A DNA stretch of 40,674 nucleotides from an uncultured Prevotellaceae bacterium (GCA_902799765.1 CADCBZ010000009.1:1-40674), one strand, 5' to 3'; positions 8,285-16,918 are shown, counted from the first letter of the stretch. Notes: generated by a model not told the origin, from the sequence alone. A program made the numbers and translations.

Positions 8285-10721
8285 ATTGGAGGTTCTTAAA
8301 GGCGGAACCGAAAATGATGTACTGGGTGTTACCGGCGATGGTGCCTTCATTCTGTCCCCAGAGGAAAGGCCAGTCGTCGAAGTTCTCGAAGTGGTCTGGC
8401 TTACGGAAGAGCAGTCCAGGTGCTACGTTACCGGGGATGGCAGAGAAGTCTGCACGGTTGTTACCGTAGAACACCTGCTTCGGACGGGCAGCTCCTACGA
8501 CAGCCACAAACGAGTAGTTATGATAAGGATGGCAGCCGTAGAGCCAGTTGGACACGCGATAGATCTCATCCTTGCTCACAATGTCAGGATAGTAGAGGTG
8601 GGCGTAGTTCACGGCGATGCCGAAGTTGAGGATCATGTTCACACCAGCCCAGTTGCCGAGTCCGATGGGCACACCGTAAGGATTGTCTTTGTCGAAGCTT
8701 TTAACATAGTCGGCAAACTCCTTGACGAGTGGACGAAGGCTCTGCTTGTAGGCCTCGTCCTTCATGGGGATACTGTCGAGAGCGATCTGCAGTTTTAAGG
8801 TGATGTTATTACCAATCAACCAGGCGAAATCGGCCTCTGCCTGGGTGTCGCGACGAGGTTTGCCGGCTTTCAATAGCTCTTCTGCCTCAGTGCGCAGACG
8901 GTCTGCCTGGCACTGGGCGCGTTCTGCCAGATTGTCGTTATAGCCTCGAAGTACACGGGCAGCAGAATTCAAGACACCTGCGGCCTGAAGATCGAGTCGG
9001 GGATTACGCGTGGTGAAGGCCCACATGTCGTCAGGTGTACCACTGCGCTTGCCATCGGCTGACACCTCATAGGGCTTCAGACTCGGATCGTAGTGCAGAC
9101 CGTCGGTGATAGAGGCGGCATCGCCTAAGTGGTGGTAGTTGTCGAGCACAGAGTTAGAGAGTGTCTGTGCCATGTGTCCGATCTGCTCAGCCTGTGCCAC
9201 GAGGTTCAGCGTGCCGTGCTCGATGAACTGCAGGATATCGGGAGTGCCGTCAGGACGGTGCAGATCAACGTAACGCTGCTTCTGACTGACGAAAGTTTCA
9301 TCACGCATGGGCTTGAAGAGTTCCCAGGCACGGATGAAGTTCTGTACCACACTGATATTCGAACCCGTCTCGATGTCGAAGTCACCAGCATCGAAGAAAC
9401 CGCCTACATTCAGTCCTGGGATGAGTTCATAGGGTTTATATTTCGTATCTGTAGTCGCCCCTTGACTATGCAGGTCGAAGTGGTCGCTCTCTGGTGCCTG
9501 CAGATAACCCTCCTTGAAGGGCTCACCATGCCAGGTACGATAGCCCTCGGTGACGTACATGTGATCCATGTGGATGGGCACCCATACGTCGGTGGTGGCA
9601 TCGGTGATCTTGTCATACACGTGTTCATCGATCAGGAAGTCGTTGGTCTTCGTGTTGCCATACTGGATGTAATACACACCAGGCTCACGGACACTGGAGA
9701 AGTCGAACTTCACATAGTTATATTTGAAATAGGGTCCCCAAGGCTTGATCTCACCCGTGAAGACTTTCTCTTTAGAACCGTCGTCCTTGATGCGGTAGAG
9801 GGAAGCATTCGCCTGAGGGGTGTCCTGCTTGTCGAGTTCGATCACGGCCACCTTCGGCTGTTCGGGGGTATAACCTACCTGACAGAAACCGATATTCGGC
9901 TCACGGATCCATCCTGGGATGGCATGTGGTTCAATGGTCCAGGTCAACACCTTACCCGTCTTACCCTTCGGCAATACACTGCGCAGCACGAACCAGCCAT
10001 TCTGAGCCAGCATACGTCCATCGAAGAGCTGCAATTCCGAGTCACTGCTGATGCGCACCATGCGCTCAGGATCATCGGTAGCCATGATGATCTGATGACC
10101 TGTCTCCAACGGCAGGGGATCGACGAAGCGGTCTGTACCACGATCATCGTATGTCTTGAAACCCTTGAACTGACGGGGCTTCTCACTGTTCGGACGGGTA
10201 ATGGTCTGACTCGTGGCATAACGCGGGAAACGGTTCAGACGACCATCCATCGTGAAGGTCTTCAGCCAGTAACGTGAAGGCAGGAACTCCAGATTGAAAC
10301 CTGCATCACCAGCGAGCTTTTCAGGCACGGGTTTGTCGAGCCAGACGGCAATCTCCACCGCCTTGCCTTTAGCGGTCACCACCACGCGACTGTCGAAGTC
10401 GTAGTCGTTATAACGCAGGGCTACCTCGATGGTACCTTTCTCTTGGTCCACCTTACGGTCAGTCATCAGCGGCACGAGGTCCCACTGCTCTGGGGTGTTG
10501 TTCAGGCGGACGGCTCCACCCTGGATGGAACGCACACCATGTTGGATGACCTCAATACCCGAGTTCTTCTCGTCATTGAATCCACCGTTAAAACTGTTGC
10601 TATAAACGAGCACGTTGACGCCTTGTCGCTCGAAATAGCCAAGATCGTTTAGCGTAAGATCCTGCGCTTTGCCAGTAACAGCAGTCAGAATCAGTGTTGA
10701 TAAAAGAAAAAATTTATTCAT
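8283..10721 (-). CDS. Exported glycoside hydrolase family 9 enzyme
   Basis: 812 residues. Signal peptide at 1-19 (MNKFFLLSTLILTAVTGKA) with cleavage before QDL. Residues 20-270 are a beta-rich N-terminal region common in Bacteroidales GH9 proteins; about 275-365 an Ig-like CelD_N domain (NIGFCQVGYTPEQPKVAVIE); 370-812 the GH9 barrel. Catalytic-base motif GGFFDAGDFD places the Asp pair at 444-447, and the acid Glu is E792 in WGQNEGT near the C-terminus. GH9 enzymes are mostly endoglucanases acting on beta-1,4-glucans, though the family also includes other activities, so the substrate is not fixed. No SusCD pair or sensor is nearby. It converges with lctP and diverges from the MFS gene. Confidence 0.92.
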   Translation of the reverse strand: MNKFFLLSTLILTAVTGKAQDLTLNDLGYFERQGVNVLVYSNSFNGGFNDEKNSGIEVIQHGVRSIQGGAVRLNNTPEQWDLVPLMTDRKVDQEKGTIEVALRYNDYDFDSRVVVTAKGKAVEIAVWLDKPVPEKLAGDAGFNLEFLPSRYWLKTFTMDGRLNRFPRYATSQTITRPNSEKPRQFKGFKTYDDRGTDRFVDPLPLETGHQIIMATDDPERMVRISSDSELQLFDGRMLAQNGWFVLRSVLPKGKTGKVLTWTIEPHAIPGWIREPNIGFCQVGYTPEQPKVAVIELDKQDTPQANASLYRIKDDGSKEKVFTGEIKPWGPYFKYNYVKFDFSSVREPGVYYIQYGNTKTNDFLIDEHVYDKITDATTDVWVPIHMDHMYVTEGYRTWHGEPFKEGYLQAPESDHFDLHSQGATTDTKYKPYELIPGLNVGGFFDAGDFDIETGSNISVVQNFIRAWELFKPMRDETFVSQKQRYVDLHRPDGTPDILQFIEHGTLNLVAQAEQIGHMAQTLSNSVLDNYHHLGDAASITDGLHYDPSLKPYEVSADGKRSGTPDDMWAFTTRNPRLDLQAAGVLNSAARVLRGYNDNLAERAQCQADRLRTEAEELLKAGKPRRDTQAEADFAWLIGNNITLKLQIALDSIPMKDEAYKQSLRPLVKEFADYVKSFDKDNPYGVPIGLGNWAGVNMILNFGIAVNYAHLYYPDIVSKDEIYRVSNWLYGCHPYHNYSFVAVVGAARPKQVFYGNNRADFSAIPGNVAPGLLFRKPDHFENFDDWPFLWGQNEGTIAGNTQYIIFGSAFKNLQ

Positions 10722-10800
10722 AAGATTAAAATGATAATGCTTTTATATTTGACGAGCAAAAGTGTCAAAAGTCTATTGGTGTTAACATAGTTTAATTAGA

Positions 10801-10832
10801 TTTGGTAGTTTGGGAGCTTTTGTGTAAATTTG
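10801..10832 (+). promoter_or_regulatory. Promoter of the MFS gene
   Basis: TTTG (10801-10804), 20 bp, TAAATTTG (10825-10832), 22 bp before the ATG. A weaker leftward CACTTTTG-like box for the GH9 gene lies near 10759-10766. Confidence 0.65.
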
Positions 10833-10854
10833 CAGGCAGAAATCGTACAGCTAG

Positions 10855-12084
10855 ATGGAACGACTCTGGAACAGGAACTACTGCAAGGTGATGGCAGCGA
10901 ACTTCTCGCTGTTTTTTGCGTTTTATGTGCTGACACCACTGTTACCGCTCTATCTGAGTGAGCACTTCGGCGCCACGAAGGATATGATCGGTCTCGTGCT
11001 GTCAGGCTATACCATCACGGCCCTGCTGTTTCGTCCGTTCAGCGGCTATGTGGTCGATTCCTTTCCGAGAAAGACGGTGCTGATGATCTGTTTCAGTGCG
11101 TTCGCCATTTTCTTTGCAGGTTATCTAGCGGCTTCCACCTTATTATTATTTACCATCGTCAGGACCTTGCACGGAGGACCTTTCGGTGGGTTAACGGTAG
11201 CCAACTCTACGGCTGCTATCGATGTGTTGCCATCGAGCCGACGCACAGAGGGTATCGGCTACTACGGACTGAGTAACAATCTGGCGATGGCGATAGCGCC
11301 GACGATCGGTATCTGGATCTATGAGCTCACTGACAGTTTTGACTTCCTGTTCTGGCTGGCATTGGTGGTGGCATGTGCAGGCTGGCTCACGGATGCCATC
11401 GTGAAATTCCCAGAGAAGGAGATTGTGCGTAATAAGTCGAAGCTGTCGTTAGACCGTTTCTTTCTGGTGCGCGGATGGCTGTTGGGTGTGAATATGATTG
11501 CCTTCGGTTTCAGCTTCGGTGTGCTGAGTAACTACCTGGCGATATATGGCAAAGAGGAGATGGGAATCACAGGTGGTACAGGCACGTACTTCCTGTTGTG
11601 CTCCTTAGGACTGATGGCATCGCGGTTACAAGGTAGTAAGGCACTCCGTGAGGGACGGGTCACGTTTAATGCAGGCTCAGGCATGGTAATCTCACTGATT
11701 GGCTACACGATTTTCATTGCTCTTCCGACATTGGGTAGTCTCTCTCCACTCTCCACTCTCCACTCACCTCTTACTTTCATCGGCTATTACGGTTCTGCCC
11801 TGCTCATCGGTCTTGGCAACGGTCATATGTGGCCTGCCTTCCAGAATATGACTATCAACGTGGCGCATAACAATCAGCGTGGCACAGCCAATTCCACGAT
11901 TCTCATTTCTTGGGATATTGGTATGGGATTTGGTATCTTGTTGGGTGGCGTGATAGCCGAGTTCTTAGGCTATGGTGCTGCCTTCTGGACAGTAGTGATC
12001 ATCAATGCCGCAGGTGTACTGACCTTCTTCCTCGCCACCAAGGCGTTCTTCCTAAGCAGAAATCTGAATCCGACAGTCAGATAA
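10855..12084 (+). CDS. Major facilitator superfamily transporter
   Basis: 409 residues with about 12 hydrophobic segments. The loop after helix 2 reads RPFSGYVVDSFPRKTVL, the MFS motif A position, and the helix-5 region reads GLSNNLAMAIAPTIGIWIYE. It looks like a drug- or sugar-efflux type MFS; the substrate cannot be read. It is alone behind its own promoter and divergent from the GH9 gene, so a link to glycan products is only possible. An oddity is a 7-bp tandem repeat (11742-11769) inside the gene, encoding LSPLSTLHSPL in the loop before a late helix. A unit of 7 bp would shift the frame if copy number changed. Confidence 0.88.
   Translation: MERLWNRNYCKVMAANFSLFFAFYVLTPLLPLYLSEHFGATKDMIGLVLSGYTITALLFRPFSGYVVDSFPRKTVLMICFSAFAIFFAGYLAASTLLLFTIVRTLHGGPFGGLTVANSTAAIDVLPSSRRTEGIGYYGLSNNLAMAIAPTIGIWIYELTDSFDFLFWLALVVACAGWLTDAIVKFPEKEIVRNKSKLSLDRFFLVRGWLLGVNMIAFGFSFGVLSNYLAIYGKEEMGITGGTGTYFLLCSLGLMASRLQGSKALREGRVTFNAGSGMVISLIGYTIFIALPTLGSLSPLSTLHSPLTFIGYYGSALLIGLGNGHMWPAFQNMTINVAHNNQRGTANSTILISWDIGMGFGILLGGVIAEFLGYGAAFWTVVIINAAGVLTFFLATKAFFLSRNLNPTVR
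11742..11769. repeat. Heptamer repeat inside the MFS gene
   Basis: CTCTCCA three times in a row (11742, 11749, 11756), then a degenerate fourth copy CTCACCT. The unit is not a multiple of three. Confidence 0.8.
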
Positions 12085-12091
12085 CATAAAC

Positions 12092-12118
12092 CCTGCTGTT
12101 TTCTGCTTGAAAGATAAG
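12092..12118. repeat. Direct repeat copy 1
   Basis: CCTGCTGTTTTCTGC plus AAAGATAA, repeated with two internal differences at 12425-12452. The two copies bracket the micro-membrane-protein gene. Confidence 0.6.
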
Positions 12119-12119
12119 T

Positions 12120-12149
12120 GGGCACAAAGGTTCTTGTCCCTTTGCGCCC
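12120..12149. terminator. Hairpin, likely terminator in the convergent spacer
   Basis: GGGCACAAAGG (12120-12130) pairs with CCTTTGCGCCC (12139-12149); the single mismatch becomes a G-U pair on the minus-strand RNA, so it fits the leftward micro-gene best. The T-run is poor. Confidence 0.55.
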
Positions 12150-12159
12150 TACTAAGTAA

Positions 12160-12246
12160 TTAATCTTTTAATAAAGTCTTTCTATCATGCAGATACATGA
12201 TAGTTGCACCAATTGTCACCACAATAATAAATCCTATTGCCACCAT
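12160..12246 (-). CDS. 28-residue single-helix membrane micro-protein
   Basis: Starts MVAIGFIIVVTIGATIMYLH and ends DRKTLLKD: one membrane helix (about 2-19) followed by a short charged tail, so the C-terminus probably faces the cytosol. Support for a real gene is good for its size: a consensus promoter 56 bp upstream (12302-12333, minus strand) and a strong hairpin just after the stop. Such proteins often act as small subunits or regulators of membrane complexes or as type I toxin-like peptides, but nothing here decides between these. It lies between the MFS gene and a small unknown gene. Confidence 0.55.
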   Translation of the reverse strand: MVAIGFIIVVTIGATIMYLHDRKTLLKD

Positions 12247-12301
12247 AATGTTTATTCTTTAATTCCTTTTTCAAAATATCTATTCCCATACCGCACGGAT
12301 G

Positions 12302-12333
12302 CAAAAATACATATTTCTCACGAACCAGCCAAA
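12302..12333 (-). promoter_or_regulatory. Promoter of the micro-membrane-protein gene
   Basis: On the minus strand TTTG (12333-12330), exactly 20 bp, TATTTTTG (12309-12302). Confidence 0.7.
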
Positions 12334-12424
12334 CATTCTGAGAACATTTTACCCAAAAAGATCCGGGCACAGGATTTATGAACCCTTCCCTTCGGAACTG
12401 CAATCTGACGCGGTATTCACAAAT

Positions 12425-12452
12425 CCTGCTGTTTTCTGCTGCAAAGATAAAT
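12425..12452. repeat. Direct repeat copy 2
   Basis: Second copy of the element at 12092-12118. On the minus strand it contains TATCTTTG (12449-12442), a promoter-like box absent from copy 1. Confidence 0.6.
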
Positions 12453-12503
12453 AGGAAACTAGACCATGTCTCTTTGTGCATGGAAATTTTAATGCAATTA
12501 TAC

Positions 12504-12532
12504 TTGCGTCTCAATTTATTTTACTACCTTTG
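12504..12532 (+). promoter_or_regulatory. Promoter of the 138-residue gene
   Basis: CTTG ending at 12506, 18 bp, TACCTTTG (12525-12532). It lies downstream of the first in-frame ATG (12378), which rules that start out. Confidence 0.65.
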
Positions 12533-12557
12533 CACATATTCTCTAAATAAAGGTATT

Positions 12558-12974
12558 ATGGCTTATAGTAAAGAATTCCAAGACTATTACGATTATATCA
12601 AGGAGATTACCAATGGTGTTTTCTCTGTCTGTGCTCCCCATCGTGATCTGTTTCAAGTGAAGGATTGCGAATGGTCTGTGATCTATGACCTATTGCACAA
12701 GCTGAGTTACGATTCTGCGGAGGTAGATGTCAAGGTCAAGTATGAGGACTTCTCAGAAGTTGAAACACCTTCCACATACGACGTAATAGAGAAAGCCCTC
12801 GAACGAGGGTACATTACAATGAAGACAGACCTTAGAACAGATGGCACCATCGGCCTTACCTGTTTTCTGGAATGGGACTATGGCGATAGCGACGGCTACG
12901 GTATGGATGTTAAAAGCCTGTGGGCAGTAATCGACAAGGAAGGAAAGTTTGTTAGACAAATTCATGTAGGTTAG
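12558..12974 (+). CDS. Unknown 138-residue cytosolic protein
   Basis: Starts MAYSKEFQDYYDYIKEITNG and is acidic, without signal peptide, membrane helix or recognised motif. The frame stays open upstream to 12378, but the promoter at 12504-12532 and an AAAGGTATT box before ATG 12558 mark the later start. The second half alternates short strands and turns (TDGTIGLTCFLEWDYGDSDGYG). It stands alone between the micro-membrane-protein gene and the structured RNA. I do not recognise the family. Confidence 0.7.
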   Translation: MAYSKEFQDYYDYIKEITNGVFSVCAPHRDLFQVKDCEWSVIYDLLHKLSYDSAEVDVKVKYEDFSEVETPSTYDVIEKALERGYITMKTDLRTDGTIGLTCFLEWDYGDSDGYGMDVKSLWAVIDKEGKFVRQIHVG

Positions 12975-13071
12975 GAACCGTTTTACACGTTCAAGCGCCT
13001 TTTTCTACATCAATTTTAATCGTTTTGCGCAAATTCTTCTTGAAAATGAGGAGAGTTTGCAAAAGTTTTCG

Positions 13072-13079
13072 TATATTTG
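13072..13079 (+). promoter_or_regulatory. Promoter box of the structured RNA
   Basis: TATATTTG, a consensus box; an upstream TTTG exists (13056-13059) but only 12 bp away, so spacing is unusual. Confidence 0.6.
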
Positions 13080-13085
13080 CAACGT

Positions 13086-13301
13086 GCATCTTTAGTTTAG
13101 CCCGCGAGAGGACAGACGCGAAATAAGAGCACAACCTTTTTATTTGCTCAATCGCCAGTCGAATCACCACCTCGAAAAGGCTTAAGGGCAATAAATTCAA
13201 TACACCGTTGAAGTGTACGCATTAGCGTGGACTTCCTTGTAGGTGTATTGGGCTTGTGGTGAGCCTGACTGGCGTATGGCGGAGGTCTGCGCTTTCTTTT
13301 T
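13086..13301 (+). ncRNA. Structured RNA, candidate Bacteroidales 6S (Bacteroidales-1-like) RNA
   Basis: About 215 nt between a TATATTTG box and a CTTTCTTTTT end, with no plausible ORF. A 5' stem pairs GTGC near 13084 with GCAC near 13130. A long rod follows with nested arms: CGCCAGTC 13153-13160 / 13267-13274, TCACCAC 13164-13170 / 13256-13262, CAATACACC 13198-13206 / 13242-13250, and a tip GAAGT-ACGC / GCGT-ACTTC closed by ATTA (13210-13235). A 27-nt bulge on the 5' side faces 5 nt on the 3' side. A long interrupted hairpin of this size is the 6S pattern, and the Bacteroidales-1 motif has been proposed to be the 6S RNA of this order. Structure is seen; the 6S identity is inference. It could instead be a leader of the gene at 13372. 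Confidence 0.5.
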
Positions 13302-13371
13302 GCTAATAGGTTAGTGCTGAAACGTCATTCGAGATAGATTCAATTTAGTATTAACTTAAAAACGTTTACGT

Positions 13372-13896
13372 ATGAAAGCAAAAAGATTATTGTTCCTTGT
13401 TATGGCGATATGCCTTGCAAGCGGAGTGAAGGCACAATTCTATGATGGCCCGGATGACATCTGTTATTATGTGGAATGCGATGAAAATGGTAAGATGAAA
13501 GACAGTGATAGTTATGCCAAAGTTACTATTTTCAATTTTGACGGCCAAAAGGCTTGTAGTTGGAGTAATACTGTTTATGAAGTAAAAAAGAATTTAAGAA
13601 GTAACCCTAATTATTATGAAGACAAAGTTGAAACCACAGAATATTTGTTCAGGTATTTGTCGAATAACACTTACACATACATACCTTGTGAAACAAAAGA
13701 TAATTATATGAATTTTGTTTTCTCAAATGACAGAAGTACAGCGACCTTCGTAAATCACCAACTGGATGTCTACGGGCCAAATCGTGATAAAACTAAAATA
13801 TTCGAAATAAAAGTTACATACAAAAGAGTTAATAAAAACTTTTTTAACTATAAAGTTGGTCGTTCAAGAACTCCAAGTGGATCATTGTATGAATAG
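13372..13896 (+). CDS. Exported protein of unknown function, first of a four-gene set
   Basis: 174 residues. Signal peptide at 1-21 (MKAKRLLFLVMAICLASGVKA) with cleavage before QFYD. The mature part is polar and beta-rich with four cysteines and no recognised domain; it ends in a basic tail (KRVNKNFFNYKVGRSRTPSG). The stop overlaps the next start by 8 bp (ATGAATAG), so the two are co-translated. It follows the structured RNA by 70 bp with no clear promoter of its own, so it may be read from the RNA promoter or from an unrecognised one. Base composition is AT-richer than in the core genes around it, which suggests transfer. Confidence 0.75.
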   Translation: MKAKRLLFLVMAICLASGVKAQFYDGPDDICYYVECDENGKMKDSDSYAKVTIFNFDGQKACSWSNTVYEVKKNLRSNPNYYEDKVETTEYLFRYLSNNTYTYIPCETKDNYMNFVFSNDRSTATFVNHQLDVYGPNRDKTKIFEIKVTYKRVNKNFFNYKVGRSRTPSGSLYE

Positions 13897-14641
13897 AATC
13901 GTTATCACGTTACTTTTATTAATGGCGTTTGGGCAAAGTATTAATGCCCAGACCTATTATTATAAGTATACGAAGTCCATTATCAAAGGTAAGCATGACA
14001 CTAACGTAAGTGGTGGGCAGTTCATTACCTTTGATGGAAACAAATGTTTCGAATCGGATAAGTATGGGAATAACGTTGGCAATGGTACTATGGCATACGA
14101 TGCAGAGAATAGCAAGCAACTGAAAACCTATTGGGGCTCGTGTTACTGGAGCAAGAACGCCTATATGAAGTTCAATGCCGACAAATCTGTGATGAACATT
14201 GAGACGAACGCAGGAAAGATATACGTCTATAAGCGTGCTACTGCTCCTGCTGGCGTTACCACATGTTCACTTATCCGCAAGCCAGAGTCATCAAATGGAG
14301 GCAGTGGTGGAGGTGGCGACTATACGCCATCTTATCCTGTGCAAACCTATCCGCAAGGCGGTTATACAGGAGGTGTAACATATAATAATGGTAATAGTGG
14401 AGGTTCGAGTCACAGTAACTCTAATAGCTATCATCAAGATAAGCCTCAGAAAACTCGTCACACCTGTTCTGCATGTAACGGTAAAGGCACCATAGAAAGA
14501 AATGATGGTACTGTCTCAAGCTATGGAAATAGTGGCTTCAAAAAGAGATGTCCTACATGTGGTTATGAATATTGGAGCACAACGTTCCATCGGCATGAGC
14601 CTTGTAGAATTTGTCACGGAAAAGGATATACAGAATATTAA
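13889..14641 (+). CDS. Exported protein with a C-terminal CxxCxGxG zinc module
   Basis: 250 residues from the ATG at 13889, chosen because it begins a signal peptide (MNRIVITLLLLMAFGQSINA) and overlaps the previous stop by 8 bp. Residues 21-125 form a beta-type domain; 130-190 a low-complexity Gly/Ser/Asn/Tyr linker; 191-250 a cysteine module with CSACNGKG (193-200), CPTCG (221-225) and CRICHGKG (239-246), the pattern of the DnaJ central zinc domain. There is no J domain, so it is not a DnaJ. A related module ends the protein at 15828-16865. An exported zinc module of this type could bind unfolded or partner proteins; that is inference. Confidence 0.75.
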   Translation: MNRIVITLLLLMAFGQSINAQTYYYKYTKSIIKGKHDTNVSGGQFITFDGNKCFESDKYGNNVGNGTMAYDAENSKQLKTYWGSCYWSKNAYMKFNADKSVMNIETNAGKIYVYKRATAPAGVTTCSLIRKPESSNGGSGGGGDYTPSYPVQTYPQGGYTGGVTYNNGNSGGSSHSNSNSYHQDKPQKTRHTCSACNGKGTIERNDGTVSSYGNSGFKKRCPTCGYEYWSTTFHRHEPCRICHGKGYTEY

Positions 14642-14645
14642 GCAG

Positions 14646-15785
14646 ATGAAAAGTTTTTGGAATTTATACCCGGAAGATCCTATCAAACTACATTCTGTAG
14701 TTGAAATGGTTGTTTTTGTATTTGTATTTGGAGTTTGTTACTATCTTTTTTTAAGATGGAATACTGTGCCTGTAAGAGATATAGAATTACGGGTTGAGCA
14801 CATAAGCCCAGACGTTGATTCCATAAATCAGAAATTTTGTTCTATTAAAATGACAATTCCCATGACTTCTCAAGATGCCTTTATGAAAGATTCTGTTCCG
14901 CTAAGCATTTTGAGTGGTAGTTATGAGAAAACTTCGGCTGTTAATAGTTTAACATACATCACTTTTATAAATGATAGCCTGCGGTCTCATAAGAAATTAT
15001 GTAATGATATAGATATAACATCAGATACTCCTTCTAGAAAATATGCGGAATCTTTTGGTATAACATCTTGGGAATATATTATAGTTTACAAACAATCTGA
15101 TAAGGATTTAGACTCTTTGTATGATGCTAACATTAAAATTGACAGTTCTCAGACGGGTAAACCTCTAAGATATATATGGTGTGAACAGACAATGCCATAT
15201 GGAGGATTTAGTAAGAATGTCTTCCATTCCAATGATTTAAGCTATAAATCTGATTCAATGGGATTGGTTACAAATCAGATAGTTAACACAACAAATGACC
15301 GATTCTATACATGTGCTACTGGGACAGGAGGGTATGTGTTTTCAAAGTATAAATTGAATATGGAGTCGACTGGCCATTGGTATGACTTCATTGATTTAAC
15401 AGCACCATTTAGCGCAGGCACTCCAATGGAAACTCCAAAATGGGGGCGTCTAGAAGATATTTCTCAGGCTTATTACAATTTGAAACTAAGATCTGTAACA
15501 ACAGACTCTATCAATCTGAAGATTGATTTTGTAGGAGTTACAGATTTCTCAGCTATGGACCCAATGCCAGATAAAATATCAATGAGTTCCATTGAATTCA
15601 ATGACCCTGTGAAGATCTTTAAAATCCGTGCTAACGGATTACGCTTTCATGCAGACTTTAAAGAGTTGGGGAATTGGCAAGTAATTCGTTTGTTCGTAGT
15701 GACGGCTATAATGAGTGGATTCTTTATAATATTTATAGGATTCTTGATTTTAGTCTTTTTCAAATTTAAACGTAGAAAGAGATAA
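14646..15785 (+). CDS. Membrane protein with two terminal helices and a large extracytoplasmic domain
   Basis: 379 residues from ATG 14646, 4 bp after the previous stop; the frame is open upstream but overlaps the preceding gene. Helix 1 is at about 16-36 (VVEMVVFVFVFGVCYYLFL) and helix 2 at about 345-370 (LFVVTAIMSGFFIIFIGFLI), ending in a basic KFKRRKR tail, so both ends are cytosolic and about 300 residues lie outside. No known domain is visible. Codon use is strongly AT-biased (many ATA, AGA and TTA), unlike the core genes. Position within the set suggests it anchors or assembles the exported zinc-module proteins. Confidence 0.72.
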   Translation: MKSFWNLYPEDPIKLHSVVEMVVFVFVFGVCYYLFLRWNTVPVRDIELRVEHISPDVDSINQKFCSIKMTIPMTSQDAFMKDSVPLSILSGSYEKTSAVNSLTYITFINDSLRSHKKLCNDIDITSDTPSRKYAESFGITSWEYIIVYKQSDKDLDSLYDANIKIDSSQTGKPLRYIWCEQTMPYGGFSKNVFHSNDLSYKSDSMGLVTNQIVNTTNDRFYTCATGTGGYVFSKYKLNMESTGHWYDFIDLTAPFSAGTPMETPKWGRLEDISQAYYNLKLRSVTTDSINLKIDFVGVTDFSAMDPMPDKISMSSIEFNDPVKIFKIRANGLRFHADFKELGNWQVIRLFVVTAIMSGFFIIFIGFLILVFFKFKRRKR

Positions 15786-15827
15786 TTGATAGTTAAGGAT
15801 ATGTTACATCTAAAATAAATAATCAGT

Positions 15828-16865
15828 ATGAAACAAACATTATTATTGATGCTGGCATTGGGAATGTACAGTATCAACGTGAGTGCACAGACTAAGAAAC
15901 GGACACCAGTCAAGAAAACGACAACCACAAGAACTAAGTCGTCTGCGGCAACCAGCAAAAAAGAATACCGGGTTGAATTAGACGGTTTCGAATGGTACAA
16001 AGTATGTAAGAATGGAAAATATGGTGCAGAAGACAGAAATGGGACATTATTAATTCCAACTGAATATAATTATGTTTATTATGGCGGTGTTTATTCTCAT
16101 TATTTTGTAGTTGGAAATAAAGAAGGATTCATTGGCGTGTACACGCCTCAGGGAAATTGTATTATGCCTATCACAAGGCATTATATAAATATAGATGATA
16201 ATTATGACCGCGAACACGGATCATGGTTCGTGGGTGAAAGAATAAATGGAGGAGACTTATTTGATGCAAATGGAAGAATTGTCTGTTCTATAGAATACAA
16301 TGCCCCATTATTTATATATCCCGACACGTCAGAGGGTATAAGTTATTTAAAAATTCTAACAATGGGTAAAATTAACGGTTTATGGAAGGCAATTCCTGGA
16401 ACATCGGGCATTGCAGATTTCAATGGAAAAATAATCATGAAACCACAATATGAATCGGTGTATATTTATAAGAAGAAAATACATGCAGATGGGAAAGAAT
16501 ACGATCTGATATCATCAATGACAACAACTAATAATTTACTCGCAAACAATCCCATAATAGGCAAAAATAGTCAAAATAATTGCACGTCTTCCAGTTTTTC
16601 CTCATCCTCCAATAGCAGTTCAAACAACAACAATTCTGGAGGTGGAACAACAACGGTTGTTGTAGAGCATAAACATGATCCTATTCCTGTACAGGAATGG
16701 GTGCAATGCACTGCTTGCTGGGGATCAACTATTTGTCCGAATTGTGCTGGTTCTGGAACTACTTATATAGGGAGCAATTTGCATAGATGTTCACGATGTG
16801 GTGGAAGAAAGATTTGCACAAGTTGTTCTGGCCAAGGTGGAAGGTATATTACGGTTTACAAATAA
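15828..16865 (+). CDS. Exported WG-like repeat protein with a C-terminal CxxCxGxG module
   Basis: 345 residues. Signal peptide at 1-20 (MKQTLLLMLALGMYSINVSA). A Thr/Lys-rich stretch at 22-45 is followed by WG-repeat-like units at about 50-225 (GKYGAEDRNGTLLIPTEYNYV, GFIGVYTPQGNCIMP, GIADFNGKIIMKPQYESV), then a Ser/Asn linker (252-272) and a cysteine module with pairs C294/C297, C303/C306, C321/C324 and C330/C333. This repeats the design of the gene at 13889: exported domain, low-complexity linker, DnaJ-like zinc module. WG repeats are usually ligand- or protein-binding. A hairpin at 16919-16947 ends the unit. Confidence 0.78.
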   Translation: MKQTLLLMLALGMYSINVSAQTKKRTPVKKTTTTRTKSSAATSKKEYRVELDGFEWYKVCKNGKYGAEDRNGTLLIPTEYNYVYYGGVYSHYFVVGNKEGFIGVYTPQGNCIMPITRHYINIDDNYDREHGSWFVGERINGGDLFDANGRIVCSIEYNAPLFIYPDTSEGISYLKILTMGKINGLWKAIPGTSGIADFNGKIIMKPQYESVYIYKKKIHADGKEYDLISSMTTTNNLLANNPIIGKNSQNNCTSSSFSSSSNSSSNNNNSGGGTTTVVVEHKHDPIPVQEWVQCTACWGSTICPNCAGSGTTYIGSNLHRCSRCGGRKICTSCSGQGGRYITVYK

Positions 16866-16918
16866 AGTTCGAACGTAAGTGCTTAAAAGCCAATACTAAA
16901 GATGATAATCTTTGTATA

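Noticed and set aside
9129-10277. 382-residue plus-strand ORF opposite the GH9 gene
   Set aside because: Antisense shadow; the GH9 frame has signal peptide and catalytic residues.
12378-12557. 60-residue N-terminal extension of the 138-residue protein
   Set aside because: A consensus promoter lies inside the extension and the added sequence does not look like protein.
13889-14641. DnaJ
   Set aside because: Only the CxxCxGxG zinc module is present; there is a signal peptide and no J domain or HPD motif.
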